This document shows, piece after piece, positions 52,093 through 59,450 of a DNA stretch of 64,000 nucleotides. The DNA is from a virus. Numbering within the stretch: position 1 is the stretch's first letter; every line of letters starts with the position of its first letter. Where the stretch lies: positions 62,001-126,000 of IMG/VR virus record IMGVR_UViG_3300027759_000053, one strand, 5' to 3'. The notes beneath the pieces are model-generated. The model was not told the origin of the DNA and did no database searches. It saw only the letters and a list, made by a program, of their open reading frames with translations. Both the position numbers and the translations under genes were made by a program.

Positions 52093-52271
52093 TATTTTAC
52101 CTTTTCTGTGCTGTCTTTTCTGATCCAGTTTATTCTGCGATGCGAGTCAGATTCCCGCCACACACCAATAAAGGGTTCACCGTCAATATTTTTTTCATAG
52201 ATTGTGCTGGTAGTAAAAACTTCATTGGTACGAAGATTTTTTACTTTATAAATTTTGTCTGGTTTACGCAT
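52092..52271 (-). CDS. Small uncharacterised protein
   Basis: A 59-residue basic protein (MRKPDKIYKVKNLRTNEVFT start) with strand-rich sequence (GEPFIGVWRESDSHRRINWI). It follows an early-type promoter (52292-52320). Function unknown. Confidence 0.6.
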   Translation of the reverse strand: MRKPDKIYKVKNLRTNEVFTTSTIYEKNIDGEPFIGVWRESDSHRRINWIRKDSTEKVK

Positions 52272-52291
52272 AATATGTTACCTCGTTACAT

Positions 52292-52320
52292 ATTTTAGCA
52301 AAATTAAAATATCGAGTCAA
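52292..52320 (-). promoter_or_regulatory. Early-type promoter
   Basis: TTGACT (52315-52320), 17-base spacer, TAAAAT (52292-52297) on the minus strand; the -35 begins one base after a terminator hairpin. Confidence 0.75.
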
Positions 52321-52321
52321 G

Positions 52322-52342
52322 AAAAAGCCCAATGGGCTTTTT
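52322..52342 (-). terminator. Rho-independent terminator
   Basis: AAAAAGCCC / GGGCTTTTT stem of 9 bp with a 3-base loop, 20 bases after the stop of the SGNH-like gene; the T run on the 3' arm serves as the U tract. Confidence 0.8.
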
Positions 52343-52362
52343 GATAAAATTAAAAAATTTAA

Positions 52363-53115
52363 TTATCTTTCAAATTTAGGTATTTCAGTTAAATCGAAGT
52401 TTGTAAAATCCGGGTCAAGTACTGTATTTTCAAAGTTTGGGTAATCAAATAATATATTTTTTATTAGATCCTTGAACAAGGTATTATTTTGTTCATTTAA
52501 ATGGCCTGATCTATTACACATACAAGGCATGATACAAGGACTTCCGGATTCTAAATTAGATAATGTTTCAAAACTAAAATTTAATAACACTCCGCTTTGA
52601 AAATATTTTAATGCTGTTGATCTGGCAAATTCAGTGCATGGTAAAAAAATAAACTTTGTTTCAGGATGTTGAGCTGGCAGATCTAATATCCATTTTAGCG
52701 TAAGCTCGTAGTTAAATTTAGACTGTTCGTTGCTGTGAATATATTGATAATAGAGATTTAATGCTTCTAACACTTTAGCTAATTCAGGTTCGTTGTTTAC
52801 GTCAACATCTCTTTTTTCGGCCATGGCAGCATAGACAGATCTGTAATCACGATCAGTATATAATCGATCATCCCATGTGAATGTAAAAATTGCATAATCG
52901 TAAGACTGATCATGATATTTTACCAAATCCTCTTTCCATCGAGAAACAGCATAGTAAATACTTGATCCACCAAACCCAGTACTTAATACTTCTTTATTTA
53001 AATCGCTTAATAATTTTGCCGCCCAAGTGTCTGTGTATAAAGATTTATCTTTGAAATTAGAATGTACAGCGTGTTGTACATCAATATAACTATCGCCAAA
53101 AAATCCAAGTCTCAT
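52363..53115 (-). CDS. SGNH/GDSL-like hydrolase
   Basis: A 250-residue protein starting LGFFGDSYID (block I with the nucleophile Ser), then STGFGGSSIYYAVSRW (block II Gly) and RSGHLNEQNNTLF near the C-terminus (block V His). Such enzymes remove acyl groups from sugars or lipids. The block III Asn is not clear. It ends at a strong terminator. Confidence 0.6.
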   Translation of the reverse strand: MRLGFFGDSYIDVQHAVHSNFKDKSLYTDTWAAKLLSDLNKEVLSTGFGGSSIYYAVSRWKEDLVKYHDQSYDYAIFTFTWDDRLYTDRDYRSVYAAMAEKRDVDVNNEPELAKVLEALNLYYQYIHSNEQSKFNYELTLKWILDLPAQHPETKFIFLPCTEFARSTALKYFQSGVLLNFSFETLSNLESGSPCIMPCMCNRSGHLNEQNNTLFKDLIKNILFDYPNFENTVLDPDFTNFDLTEIPKFER

Positions 53116-53119
53116 AATT

Positions 53120-53302
53120 TTAAATAGATTTTCTTTCGTCTAGAAACTTGACAATTTCATCACCGGCAACAATAAGCCAGGCACACAAAGCAGAAAAATT
53201 TGCCCATGCCGCATTGTCGTTGCCTGACATATAATTTACTGCTATGTTCATTGCAGCTATGATTACTAGAAGAACTGGAACTGCTACTTTTAATTGTTTC
53301 AT
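53120..53302 (-). CDS. Small two-helix membrane protein
   Basis: A 60-residue protein (MKQLKVAVPVLLVIIAAMNI; second helix ANFSALCAWLIVAGDEIV). The ATG at 53302 has AGGAG upstream; a longer frame would run through the tRNA-Trp gene. Holin-like size and topology, but no evidence for that role. Confidence 0.6.
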   Translation of the reverse strand: MKQLKVAVPVLLVIIAAMNIAVNYMSGNDNAAWANFSALCAWLIVAGDEIVKFLDERKSI

Positions 53303-53323
53303 TGAATATGCTCCTAAAAAGTT

Positions 53324-53397
53324 TGGCTCCGGTGGACAGAATCGAACTGCCACTCACGGTTTTGGAGACCGTTGCACTGCCACTATACTACACCGGA
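53324..53397 (-). tRNA. tRNA-Trp (anticodon CCA)
   Basis: Acceptor TCCGGTG / CACCGGA, anticodon loop CTCCAAA, T arm with TTCGATT, discriminator G and encoded CCA end. Confidence 0.93.
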
Positions 53398-53409
53398 ATA
53401 CTTTATATT

Positions 53410-53715
53410 TTACTTGAATTCATCTTTAATGTCAACATTAGACTCTAAGTAAAATTTATCTTGCTTATGTTTACGTTCCTGCATGGTTTCTTCTTTGAAC
53501 ACTTTGCGAGGATTGGCACACATATAACACTTTGGATCACCGCAGTTTAGTATATGCTTCTTGTGATTACGGTGTGGTTGTTCAATATACTTCCACTTGT
53601 CGCCGCCGCCTTGATGCATATGATAGTCTTTGGCAATACGGATTTGTCTTTCAATTGCTACTTCATCTTTATATCTACGACTGCTATTTTTAATTTTATC
53701 GTTATCGTCGGACAT
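53410..53715 (-). CDS. Conserved phage protein with zinc-like motif
   Basis: A 101-residue basic protein. HRNHKKHILNCGDPKCYMCANPRK (about 48-71; Cys58, Cys63, Cys66) looks like a small zinc-binding knuckle, and the CGxPxCxxCxNPRK string recurs in marine phages. It lies among tRNA genes and has a late-type motif 17 bases upstream. Confidence 0.6.
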   Translation of the reverse strand: MSDDNDKIKNSSRRYKDEVAIERQIRIAKDYHMHQGGGDKWKYIEQPHRNHKKHILNCGDPKCYMCANPRKVFKEETMQERKHKQDKFYLESNVDIKDEFK

Positions 53716-53731
53716 AGTGGCTCCCTTCTAT

Positions 53732-53739
53732 GTATTTAA
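53732..53739 (-). promoter_or_regulatory. Late-type promoter motif (TTAAATAC)
   Basis: Minus strand, 16 bases before 53410-53715, directly after tRNA-Cys; allows late expression separate from the tRNA transcript. Confidence 0.5.
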
Positions 53740-53741
53740 CC

Positions 53742-53819
53742 TGGAGCAACGGGTCAGATTCGAACTGACGGTTTTAGGGATTTGCAGTCCCTTGCATTGG
53801 GCCTCTCTGCCACCGTTGC
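53742..53819 (-). tRNA. tRNA-Cys (anticodon GCA)
   Basis: Acceptor GCAACGG / CCGTTGC, anticodon loop CTGCAAA in stem AGGGA/TCCCT, TTCGAAT in the T arm, discriminator T, encoded CCA. Confidence 0.93.
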
Positions 53820-53827
53820 ATAAAACT

Positions 53828-53902
53828 TGGTCCGGCTAGCAGGAATCGAACCCACATCGAGGGAGTAGAAATCCCCTGTATTATCCATTATACTATAGCC
53901 AG
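53828..53902 (-). tRNA. tRNA-Arg (anticodon TCT)
   Basis: Acceptor CTGGCTA / TAGCCGG, anticodon loop TTTCTAC, T arm GTGGG-TTCGATT-CCTGC, discriminator A, encoded CCA. Reads AGA/AGG. Confidence 0.9.
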
Positions 53903-53907
53903 TTGTT

Positions 53908-53992
53908 TGGTGCCCGGGGCCGGACTCGAACCGGCATGCCTTGTGAGCGGGAGATTTTAAGTCTCCTGAGTATACCATTTCTCCACCCGGGC
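53908..53992 (-). tRNA. tRNA-Leu (anticodon TAA)
   Basis: Acceptor GCCCGGG / CCCGGGC, anticodon loop CTTAAAA, long variable arm, TTCGAGT in the T arm, discriminator A, encoded CCA. Confidence 0.93.
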
Positions 53993-54010
53993 TTTAACTA
54001 TTTAAAACAA

Positions 54011-54039
54011 ATTGTAGCATATAAATATATTACAGTCAA
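54011..54039 (-). promoter_or_regulatory. Early-type promoter of the Leu-Arg-Cys-Trp tRNA run
   Basis: TTGACT (54034-54039), 17-base spacer, TACAAT (54011-54016) on the minus strand, 18 bases before tRNA-Leu. Its spacer contains the late-type motif of the divergent plus-strand gene. Confidence 0.8.
54020..54027 (+). promoter_or_regulatory. Late-type promoter TATAAATA
   Basis: Exact match to the T4 late core, 20 bases before the ATG of the plus-strand oxygenase gene. Confidence 0.7.
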
Positions 54040-54047
54040 TATCAAAT

Positions 54048-54746
54048 ATGAAACATATCAATCTAGTTAAAAAATTCGTCAACGACAATCAAAATAACTC
54101 ATTTGAGTACGAACCATTGCCCGAAGATAGAAGTATAAATCATTGCTCACATTGGATTCTTACTAAAGCTCGTGCTGCTTGGCTAAAATTAATCATTGAT
54201 GCTCCGTATGCAGAAATGTTGGCCGAAGCTCGAGCTCTTAAAGAACGATTTGTAGTACATAGGGATGATCAAAGTGAAGGATGGCGTAGTCTTACCATAC
54301 ATGGCGTAGCATCGCATGTTACTAACGTTCCGGAAATGCACGGATTAAATTCCAACGAAGTCACTTATCAATGGACTGAAATCGCAGAGTATTGCCCTGT
54401 AACTGTGAATTATTTTAAAAATGTTTTTCCTTATAGATCATACCAGCGACTGCGTTACATGCTGGTAGAACCCCAAGGATACATAATGCCTCATAGTGAC
54501 AATCGTGATACTTTTTTAGGTGGAGCAGTTAACATATCGCTGAACAATCCTGAAGGTTGTCAACTGGTAACTACGCAAGGTACAGTTCCTTTTGAAAATA
54601 CCGGCAGTGCCTTTTTATTCAACAATCATTATGATCATGCAGTTTACAATGATAGCACCCAAGATCGATTTCACATTATTGTACATGGAACTTGGCGTGG
54701 ACCAGAATGGGATCAAATAGTTGTTAACAGTTACCAACAGGCCTAA
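54048..54746 (+). CDS. 2-oxoglutarate/Fe(II) oxygenase-like, aspartyl/asparaginyl hydroxylase type
   Basis: A 232-residue protein with a double-stranded beta-helix pattern. The Fe ligands are likely in MPHSDNRDTF (HxD) and FNNHYDHAVYND (distal His); QDRFHIIVHG offers the Arg that binds 2-oxoglutarate. It may hydroxylate a protein side chain. It is alone on the plus strand behind a perfect late-type promoter and overlaps the convergent gene by 23 bases. Confidence 0.72.
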   Translation: MKHINLVKKFVNDNQNNSFEYEPLPEDRSINHCSHWILTKARAAWLKLIIDAPYAEMLAEARALKERFVVHRDDQSEGWRSLTIHGVASHVTNVPEMHGLNSNEVTYQWTEIAEYCPVTVNYFKNVFPYRSYQRLRYMLVEPQGYIMPHSDNRDTFLGGAVNISLNNPEGCQLVTTQGTVPFENTGSAFLFNNHYDHAVYNDSTQDRFHIIVHGTWRGPEWDQIVVNSYQQA

Positions 54747-56085
54747 TGTACTTTATTTGATTACATTCTTCGTAGAATATTTCTGTAGATGATTTGTTCT
54801 GAAGAGTTCGTTTAAAGGTTTCGCCAATTAGTTCAGAACCCTTTTCAGTTTTATAGAACATTAAATAATCCATAGAAAATGCATTACTGGCCCAGAGGTA
54901 ACAACATTTTTTATCACCAATTAATGATAATATTTGGTCTGCAGCGTCTGGTGCCAACAAATCTAATTTATGAAAATTAAATTCCGAAGTACGATACTTG
55001 TTCCATCTAATTTGAAATTCTTCTTTAGTTAAGTTTCCACTCTTAAAGTACCACCCAATATTTTCTTCTATTGAAAGATGGGAATGATACATGGGGTAAT
55101 ATCCTGGGTTCTTGTCCATAAAAGATTTAAACACAGACTCAAACGTTGAAAAATCGCCGTCCCAATGTTCTATTAGATACTTTTGCCAATCAAGTGCTGC
55201 GTCACTTATATCAAACAAGTGTACCGATGACGGTGCTATAAAGTTATCTCGTCCAACAATACAAGCAGGTTTAATTCCACCGCATACTCCCACAAAACAA
55301 TCAAATTTAGCATTATCAACTCGAGAATTTAATGTAAATGGTTCAGTGTTTAATACATAAAAGCCGCGATCCAATTGATCAGTTAATCTATCCAACAATT
55401 GTTTAAACCACCATACAGATGAGTTTGTGGTTTCTTTAGGAAACTCTTTTTTTGGATTGTTGATTATTTCTCTAATCTCTTGATGATTTGCATCTGGATA
55501 AGGATAACATTTACGATTACGTATATTCTGCGGTATGTTTGTGATTGCATGATTGTGATTAATCAATGCTTCAATCACATTCAACCCGAAGTACCCGTAG
55601 TCAGTTCTATATGTTTTATCTGAATCACCGGGTTTTAACCACCACGGAGTATAGTCATCGTGTACATTGTTTGGGTCACGCACAGTTTCTTTAACAGTCA
55701 AGGTCCTACCGCGGGATTCTTCAAATCTTGGCGATCCAACCGCCCGCCATGTTGGTAAGTGTATAGCGAACCATTGCTGATGAAAATGAAAGTAACCACC
55801 TTTGGCCAGGATATGGCAGGCCAGTGGTACATTTTCTTTTATGGCGTGATCAACAGTTTCTTGTATTAGATATTGACCTTCAAGATAATGTCCTGCAGCA
55901 ATTACCACTGCCCAATCCACATCCTGCTTGATATTATCTAGCGTGTCGCTTAGTTTATTGGTTTTAATGATGTCAATTGGCAACATCCCTTGCATCTTGA
56001 ATTTGGTAAGATCTATTAGATTATTTCTAATGTCATTTAAGTTTTCAGGAATGTTGTCGTAGAGTACAGATGCAATTTTGGTCAT
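54724..56085 (-). CDS. Uncharacterised large conserved phage protein
   Basis: A 453-residue soluble protein. The N-terminal part has VDWAVVIAAGHYLEGQYLIQ and a His-rich GGYFHFHQQWFAIHLPTW that suggests a metal or glycan site; later VHLFDISDAALDWQKYLIEH. I recall proteins of this kind in pelagic phages but no function. It is probably read from the tRNA-Ser promoter through 56089-56247. Confidence 0.5.
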   Translation of the reverse strand: MTKIASVLYDNIPENLNDIRNNLIDLTKFKMQGMLPIDIIKTNKLSDTLDNIKQDVDWAVVIAAGHYLEGQYLIQETVDHAIKENVPLACHILAKGGYFHFHQQWFAIHLPTWRAVGSPRFEESRGRTLTVKETVRDPNNVHDDYTPWWLKPGDSDKTYRTDYGYFGLNVIEALINHNHAITNIPQNIRNRKCYPYPDANHQEIREIINNPKKEFPKETTNSSVWWFKQLLDRLTDQLDRGFYVLNTEPFTLNSRVDNAKFDCFVGVCGGIKPACIVGRDNFIAPSSVHLFDISDAALDWQKYLIEHWDGDFSTFESVFKSFMDKNPGYYPMYHSHLSIEENIGWYFKSGNLTKEEFQIRWNKYRTSEFNFHKLDLLAPDAADQILSLIGDKKCCYLWASNAFSMDYLMFYKTEKGSELIGETFKRTLQNKSSTEIFYEECNQIKYIRPVGNC

Positions 56086-56088
56086 CTA

Positions 56089-56247
56089 CTATCGTCCTCG
56101 ACCCGAGGATTTCTTGGTTGGTTTATTACTGGTTACTTGATTACCTACAGCATTTTTACCTGCGGTATTGTTTTTAGATTTTGCTACTGAGGTTGTTTGT
56201 TGTTTCTTTTTTTCTAATGCTGCTTTTAGAACGTCACTGGCGCCCAT
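56089..56247 (-). CDS. Small basic protein
   Basis: A 52-residue protein, Lys/Asn/Thr-rich, ending KKSSGRGR. AGGAGG lies 5 bases before the ATG. Resembles the 47-residue protein at 9059-9202 in composition and tail. Possible minor virion or nucleic-acid-binding protein. Confidence 0.55.
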   Translation of the reverse strand: MGASDVLKAALEKKKQQTTSVAKSKNNTAGKNAVGNQVTSNKPTKKSSGRGR

Positions 56248-56265
56248 GTTGCCTCCTGGTAAACT

Positions 56266-56357
56266 TGGCGGAGCGTATTAGATTCGAACTAATGGTACTG
56301 ATTACTCAATACGACGGTTTAGCAAACCGCTGCCTTCGACCCCTCGGCCAACGCTCC
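56266..56357 (-). tRNA. tRNA-Ser (anticodon GCT)
   Basis: Acceptor GGAGCGT / ACGCTCC, anticodon loop TTGCTAA, long variable arm, TTCGAAT in the T arm, discriminator G, encoded CCA. Confidence 0.92.
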
Positions 56358-56365
56358 ATGTTCTT

Positions 56366-56394
56366 AGTATATATGTTAGTAACAGCCCTGTCAA
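56366..56394 (-). promoter_or_regulatory. Early-type promoter of tRNA-Ser
   Basis: TTGACA (56389-56394), 17-base spacer, TATACT (56366-56371) on the minus strand, 8 bases before the tRNA. Confidence 0.85.
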
Positions 56395-56397
56395 CAA

Positions 56398-56961
56398 TTA
56401 CATTGTAGGGCCGTTACCGTTTTTGAAGCCTATACTACCACCTTCTGCCGTGATACGCTTGATAACATCTTCAAACAAGATGGGCGCAAAGTCTGTTTGT
56501 TCTACGCAGACGCAATGGTATCTAACGTCAACTGCACCATCTTTCATAACTCTGTTGCTATGTAGATGTCCGTGTATGTTGGTACCAAAGCGACCCAGAC
56601 TTTCTTCGTGTATGGGAATATGGCTCAGTATCATTCCGTTCATGACATGATACGCACGTAGTTCACGGAAGTACTTTCTATATTCGTCGTCACGGAAGAT
56701 ATCGTGGTTACCACGTATTAAAACTTTGTCACCGTTTAGACGTTCAAGTGTAGCAAGTGCCCGTCTGTTGATAACAACGTCACCAAGATGGTACACTTTG
56801 TCGTTGGGCCGAACACGCTCGTTCCAGGCCTTGACCATAAACTCGTCCATTTCCTCAGGATTATCCCAAGGACGCAGTTTAGTTACACCGTCGTTACGCA
56901 AGAAGCGGCAAACGCCAGCGTGACCAAAATGCGTGTCACTTACAAGAAATACTGCTGGCAT
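56398..56961 (-). CDS. Metallophosphoesterase (small calcineurin-like)
   Basis: A 187-residue phosphoesterase with LVSDTHFGHAG, YHLGDVVIN, LIRGNHDIFRD, MILSHIPIHE and NIHGHLHSN, all metal-binding motifs of the family. Similar short phosphoesterases are common in bacteria and phages; substrate unknown. Its stop lies 4 bases before the tRNA-Ser promoter. Confidence 0.88.
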   Translation of the reverse strand: MPAVFLVSDTHFGHAGVCRFLRNDGVTKLRPWDNPEEMDEFMVKAWNERVRPNDKVYHLGDVVINRRALATLERLNGDKVLIRGNHDIFRDDEYRKYFRELRAYHVMNGMILSHIPIHEESLGRFGTNIHGHLHSNRVMKDGAVDVRYHCVCVEQTDFAPILFEDVIKRITAEGGSIGFKNGNGPTM

Positions 56962-56977
56962 TTTGTTCTCCTTATAA

Positions 56978-57301
56978 TTATGCTAATTCTAATTCTTGAG
57001 CCGGATAAGTAATCCGACCTTCGTACTCCAGTTGACTACGCTCGAATTCGGTAAGGTAATCGTCTTCTACAACAGACCAATCCAAAATGTGTTCACGAAA
57101 GTAGTCGTTGTTGGATTCAACTTTGGAACGAACGAGTTCAACTACTATACCCGGCGCATAACGAGTGGGATCAAAATTGCTGATAACATAATCGTTACCA
57201 CCCTTGGCTTTCCAGTAAGCCGCATCGCCGGTGCCAATGGTAGTACCGTCTTGGTTCCATGCGTAGTTTTCGTAAACTTGGGTAGTGATTAGTAGCTTCA
57301 T
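56978..57301 (-). CDS. Conserved marine-phage protein of unknown function
   Basis: A 107-residue protein starting LLITTQVYENYAWNQDGT with YWKAKGGNDYVISNFDP, a signature I recall from many cyanophage and pelagiphage genomes. Acidic C-terminus. First gene after an early-type promoter, with AAGGAG before the ATG. Confidence 0.65.
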   Translation of the reverse strand: MKLLITTQVYENYAWNQDGTTIGTGDAAYWKAKGGNDYVISNFDPTRYAPGIVVELVRSKVESNNDYFREHILDWSVVEDDYLTEFERSQLEYEGRITYPAQELELA

Positions 57302-57332
57302 TTTGCTGCTCCTTGTTAATTACTATACTGCT

Positions 57333-57361
57333 ATTATAGCAAAATGGATCTTTTTGGTCAA
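57333..57361 (-). promoter_or_regulatory. Early-type promoter
   Basis: TTGACC (57356-57361), 17-base spacer, TATAAT (57333-57338) on the minus strand, 31 bases before 56978-57301. The -35 lies in an inverted repeat (57348-57370). Confidence 0.85.
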
Positions 57362-57370
57362 CCAAAAGAT
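57348..57370. repeat. Inverted repeat overlapping a -35 box
   Basis: ATCTTTTTGGT and ACCAAAAGAT pair around two bases with one bulge. It sits between the stop of 57395-58630 and the next promoter: terminator, operator or both. Confidence 0.6.
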
Positions 57371-57394
57371 AATGTTGCTAAAATTGCAATTAAA

Positions 57395-58630
57395 TTACCA
57401 TGACGTCCAACCGTATTGGCTATAGTCTTGGCGTCCAATTAAACTAACCCGTGTATCCATAAATTGGATATATTCACAGTTAAGTAACTTGTTAGTACCT
57501 TCTGTGTTGTTTACTAATGTAAAACTTCCCGGACTGTCAAAAGACAATTGACAGTCCTTTGCTTTATTTAATACCACTACAGTATCAACGCCTTTGCCAC
57601 CATCTACTGTTTTATCTCCGGCATATACTTTAAGTCTATCATTCTTTTTTGACCCGTTGATAGGAGCTGTAGAATAATTAAACCAGTTTGTTAACGCATT
57701 TGCTGCTTCTTTGTTATAAAGGTCATTTGAATAATTATTTGAGGCCAACCATTGTTTATCGTTTTCTGTTTGCGGGTTTACAATCCAGTTGGATTGTTGC
57801 CATGGTGCAAATTCATGAAATGATAGTCCGGCTAGATCTTCTTTACGGTCAATGATCGACGCCTTTATTATATCTCTAATCCTTGCTGCTTGTCCTTCGC
57901 CACCACCAGCAGTAACACTATCTATATATACTGGTTTACGATAGGTATCTGCTAAAGAGTTCATTCTGTCTAGTGCTCCGCCTACATTATCCCAACCTAC
58001 GGTGCTAACAATATCAACCATAGACCAGACCGGAGTACTATATTCTCCGGATGAGTATGTCAGTTTACCTGAGTAATTTTTACGTATAGCATTAATAATA
58101 GTTTGCCATTGTTCTTTATATGCATCAGTGTCTAGCCCATATTGACACACGCCAATACCTATTACATTAACGCCACTTGATTTAGCTTTACCAGCAAGCA
58201 TGGCTTCATAACTGGCAACATCTTTAAAAAAGGTATCAGTTGAAAAACCACTGCCTACAGAGTCAGCAGTAAGTGCCTTATCATTTCTATAATCAACAAT
58301 ATTAAGATTAAGTGTAACAGCTAAACCACTTTTTTTAGCATGTTTTATCACAGCCCAAGTGTCCGCAGGTACATTTTTATTAGTAATAAACGCACCAGGA
58401 GCAGGATCATAAAGAGTCAATCGACCAGTTTCGGGATCGATGGGCACATTGGTGTTTAAAACAATACCCGTAAATCCGTCGGACTTGATCTGGTTAATCA
58501 TGGGCTTTATTGCTGCCAAAGAGTTAACTGGTTGTCCTAGTAAATTAAAATCGTTGGGTTGATCAAATCGCCAATCAATGTAAGCATTTTTTACTGCATT
58601 CATTGATTTTGTTGAAATTGCTGTACCCAC
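57395..58630 (-). CDS. Glycoside-hydrolase-like TIM barrel with RTX-type C-terminus
   Basis: A 411-residue protein starting at GTG with AAGGAG upstream. Residues about 15-310 read as a TIM barrel of the glycosidase type (DGFTGIVLNTNVPID, GLAVTLNLNIVDYRND, VNVIGIGVCQYGLDTD, GLSFHEFAPW). The last 90 residues contain NDRLKVYAGDKTVDGGKGVD, a haemolysin-type calcium-binding repeat, and CEYIQFMDTRVSL, the usual end of type I-secreted proteins. No signal peptide. It could be a virion glycan-degrading enzyme or a host-derived secreted enzyme. Confidence 0.6.
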   Translation of the reverse strand: MGTAISTKSMNAVKNAYIDWRFDQPNDFNLLGQPVNSLAAIKPMINQIKSDGFTGIVLNTNVPIDPETGRLTLYDPAPGAFITNKNVPADTWAVIKHAKKSGLAVTLNLNIVDYRNDKALTADSVGSGFSTDTFFKDVASYEAMLAGKAKSSGVNVIGIGVCQYGLDTDAYKEQWQTIINAIRKNYSGKLTYSSGEYSTPVWSMVDIVSTVGWDNVGGALDRMNSLADTYRKPVYIDSVTAGGGEGQAARIRDIIKASIIDRKEDLAGLSFHEFAPWQQSNWIVNPQTENDKQWLASNNYSNDLYNKEAANALTNWFNYSTAPINGSKKNDRLKVYAGDKTVDGGKGVDTVVVLNKAKDCQLSFDSPGSFTLVNNTEGTNKLLNCEYIQFMDTRVSLIGRQDYSQYGWTSW

Positions 58631-58659
58631 GTAAAACTCCTTGTAATTGAACTACACAT

Positions 58660-58688
58660 ATTATATGATAAAAAGGAATTATGGTCAA
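58660..58688 (-). promoter_or_regulatory. Early-type promoter of the glycosidase-like gene
   Basis: TTGACC (58683-58688), 17-base spacer, TATAAT (58660-58665) on the minus strand, 29 bases before the GTG start and 9 bases after tRNA-Gly. Confidence 0.85.
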
Positions 58689-58697
58689 TTGGGAAAT

Positions 58698-58772
58698 TGG
58701 AGCGGGCGACAGGATTCGAACCTGCGACGAACAGCTTGGAAGGCTGACACTCTACCTCTGAGTTACGCCCGC
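58698..58772 (-). tRNA. tRNA-Gly (anticodon TCC)
   Basis: Acceptor GCGGGCG / CGCCCGC, anticodon loop CTTCCAA, TTCGAAT in the T arm, discriminator T, encoded CCA. Confidence 0.93.
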
Positions 58773-58781
58773 TTTAAAACT

Positions 58782-58856
58782 TGGTACACCGTAGGAGAAT
58801 CGAACTCCTCTTACCTGCGTGAAAGGCGGGTGTCCTAACCGATAGACGAACGGTGC
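58782..58856 (-). tRNA. tRNA-Glu (anticodon TTC)
   Basis: Acceptor GCACCGT / ACGGTGT (one G-T pair), anticodon loop CTTTCAC, TTCGATT in the T arm, discriminator A, encoded CCA. Confidence 0.92.
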
Positions 58857-59366
58857 ATAATTATTGATTACCTAGGCGATTGTAATCCTGTTTAACGCCT
58901 GCCGTTTCGTTATGTGTTTCTTGCCTAAACTCTACGGTCAAACAAGGCTCATTCACGTTGAATACTTATGTTCTGTATCCATCGGGTTACACTCCCGTTT
59001 ATGGACCTCTTGCCATAACTCAAGTTAAATGCTCTGCGACCCCTGGCGGTAATTATACCGTATTGCTACGGCCTCCACCCGCTCCACAACAGGGTCCGTT
59101 CTCGCATTGCCAGCGCACTTTCGGTTGGAACGGTACCACCCGTGGTTGTCATACCACTTCTCATCCTCTGGGTCAGAGTATCCAGTGACGCTGGAACGTT
59201 TGGTTGGTAGGTTGGTCCTTACTCCAACATTAAGTATAACAAGGATGCCTTACGTGGTGCTAACGCGGCGGGCCTACCCACTCCCTTGTGTCTCTACCAT
59301 ATTGAAACACACTATCCTAGATAAATCTTTGGGACGGACTTTCACCGTTCGAAATGTGTTTTAATA
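58857..59366 (-). ncRNA. Candidate large structured non-coding RNA between tRNA genes
   Basis: About 510 bases without a credible gene, richer in GC than most of the window and exactly bounded by tRNA-Leu and tRNA-Glu. On the minus strand it contains many hairpins: an outer AAACACA/TGTGTTT helix (59305-59311 with 59355-59361), a two-part stem TCCAT-CGGG/CCCG-ATGGA (58978-59005), a GCAA tetraloop on CCGTA/TACGG (59058-59071) and CTCTG/CAGAG (59166-59178). Setting and size recall the GOLLD and ROOL RNAs found beside phage tRNAs, but I cannot match their consensus from memory. Promoter at 59619-59647. Confidence 0.65.
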
Positions 59367-59450
59367 TGGTGCCTGGGGCGAGACTCGAACTCGCACGTCT
59401 TTCGACACTGGCTTCTAAGACCAGCGTGGCTACCATTACACCACCCAGGC
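59367..59450 (-). tRNA. tRNA-Leu (anticodon TAG)
   Basis: Acceptor GCCTGGG / CCCAGGC, anticodon loop CTTAGAA, variable arm GTCGAAAGAC, TTCGAGT in the T arm, discriminator A, encoded CCA. Confidence 0.93.

Noticed and set aside
53160-53357. Ser-rich 65-codon frame overlapping the small membrane protein gene
   Set aside because: It is an alternative frame of 53120-53302 that begins in tRNA-Trp and is made of low-complexity Ser runs.
58958-59364. Plus-strand reading frames of 76 and 85 codons in the tRNA cluster
   Set aside because: They lie in the hairpin-rich RNA region, oppose the direction of the promoter and tRNAs, lack ribosome sites and have unlikely composition.
58857-59366. RNase P RNA, tmRNA or group I intron as identity of the large RNA
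   Set aside because: A GGTGAAAGTCCG string recalls RNase P RNA, but the universal 3' elements are not found, there is no tag-coding frame for a tmRNA, and neither flanking tRNA is interrupted.
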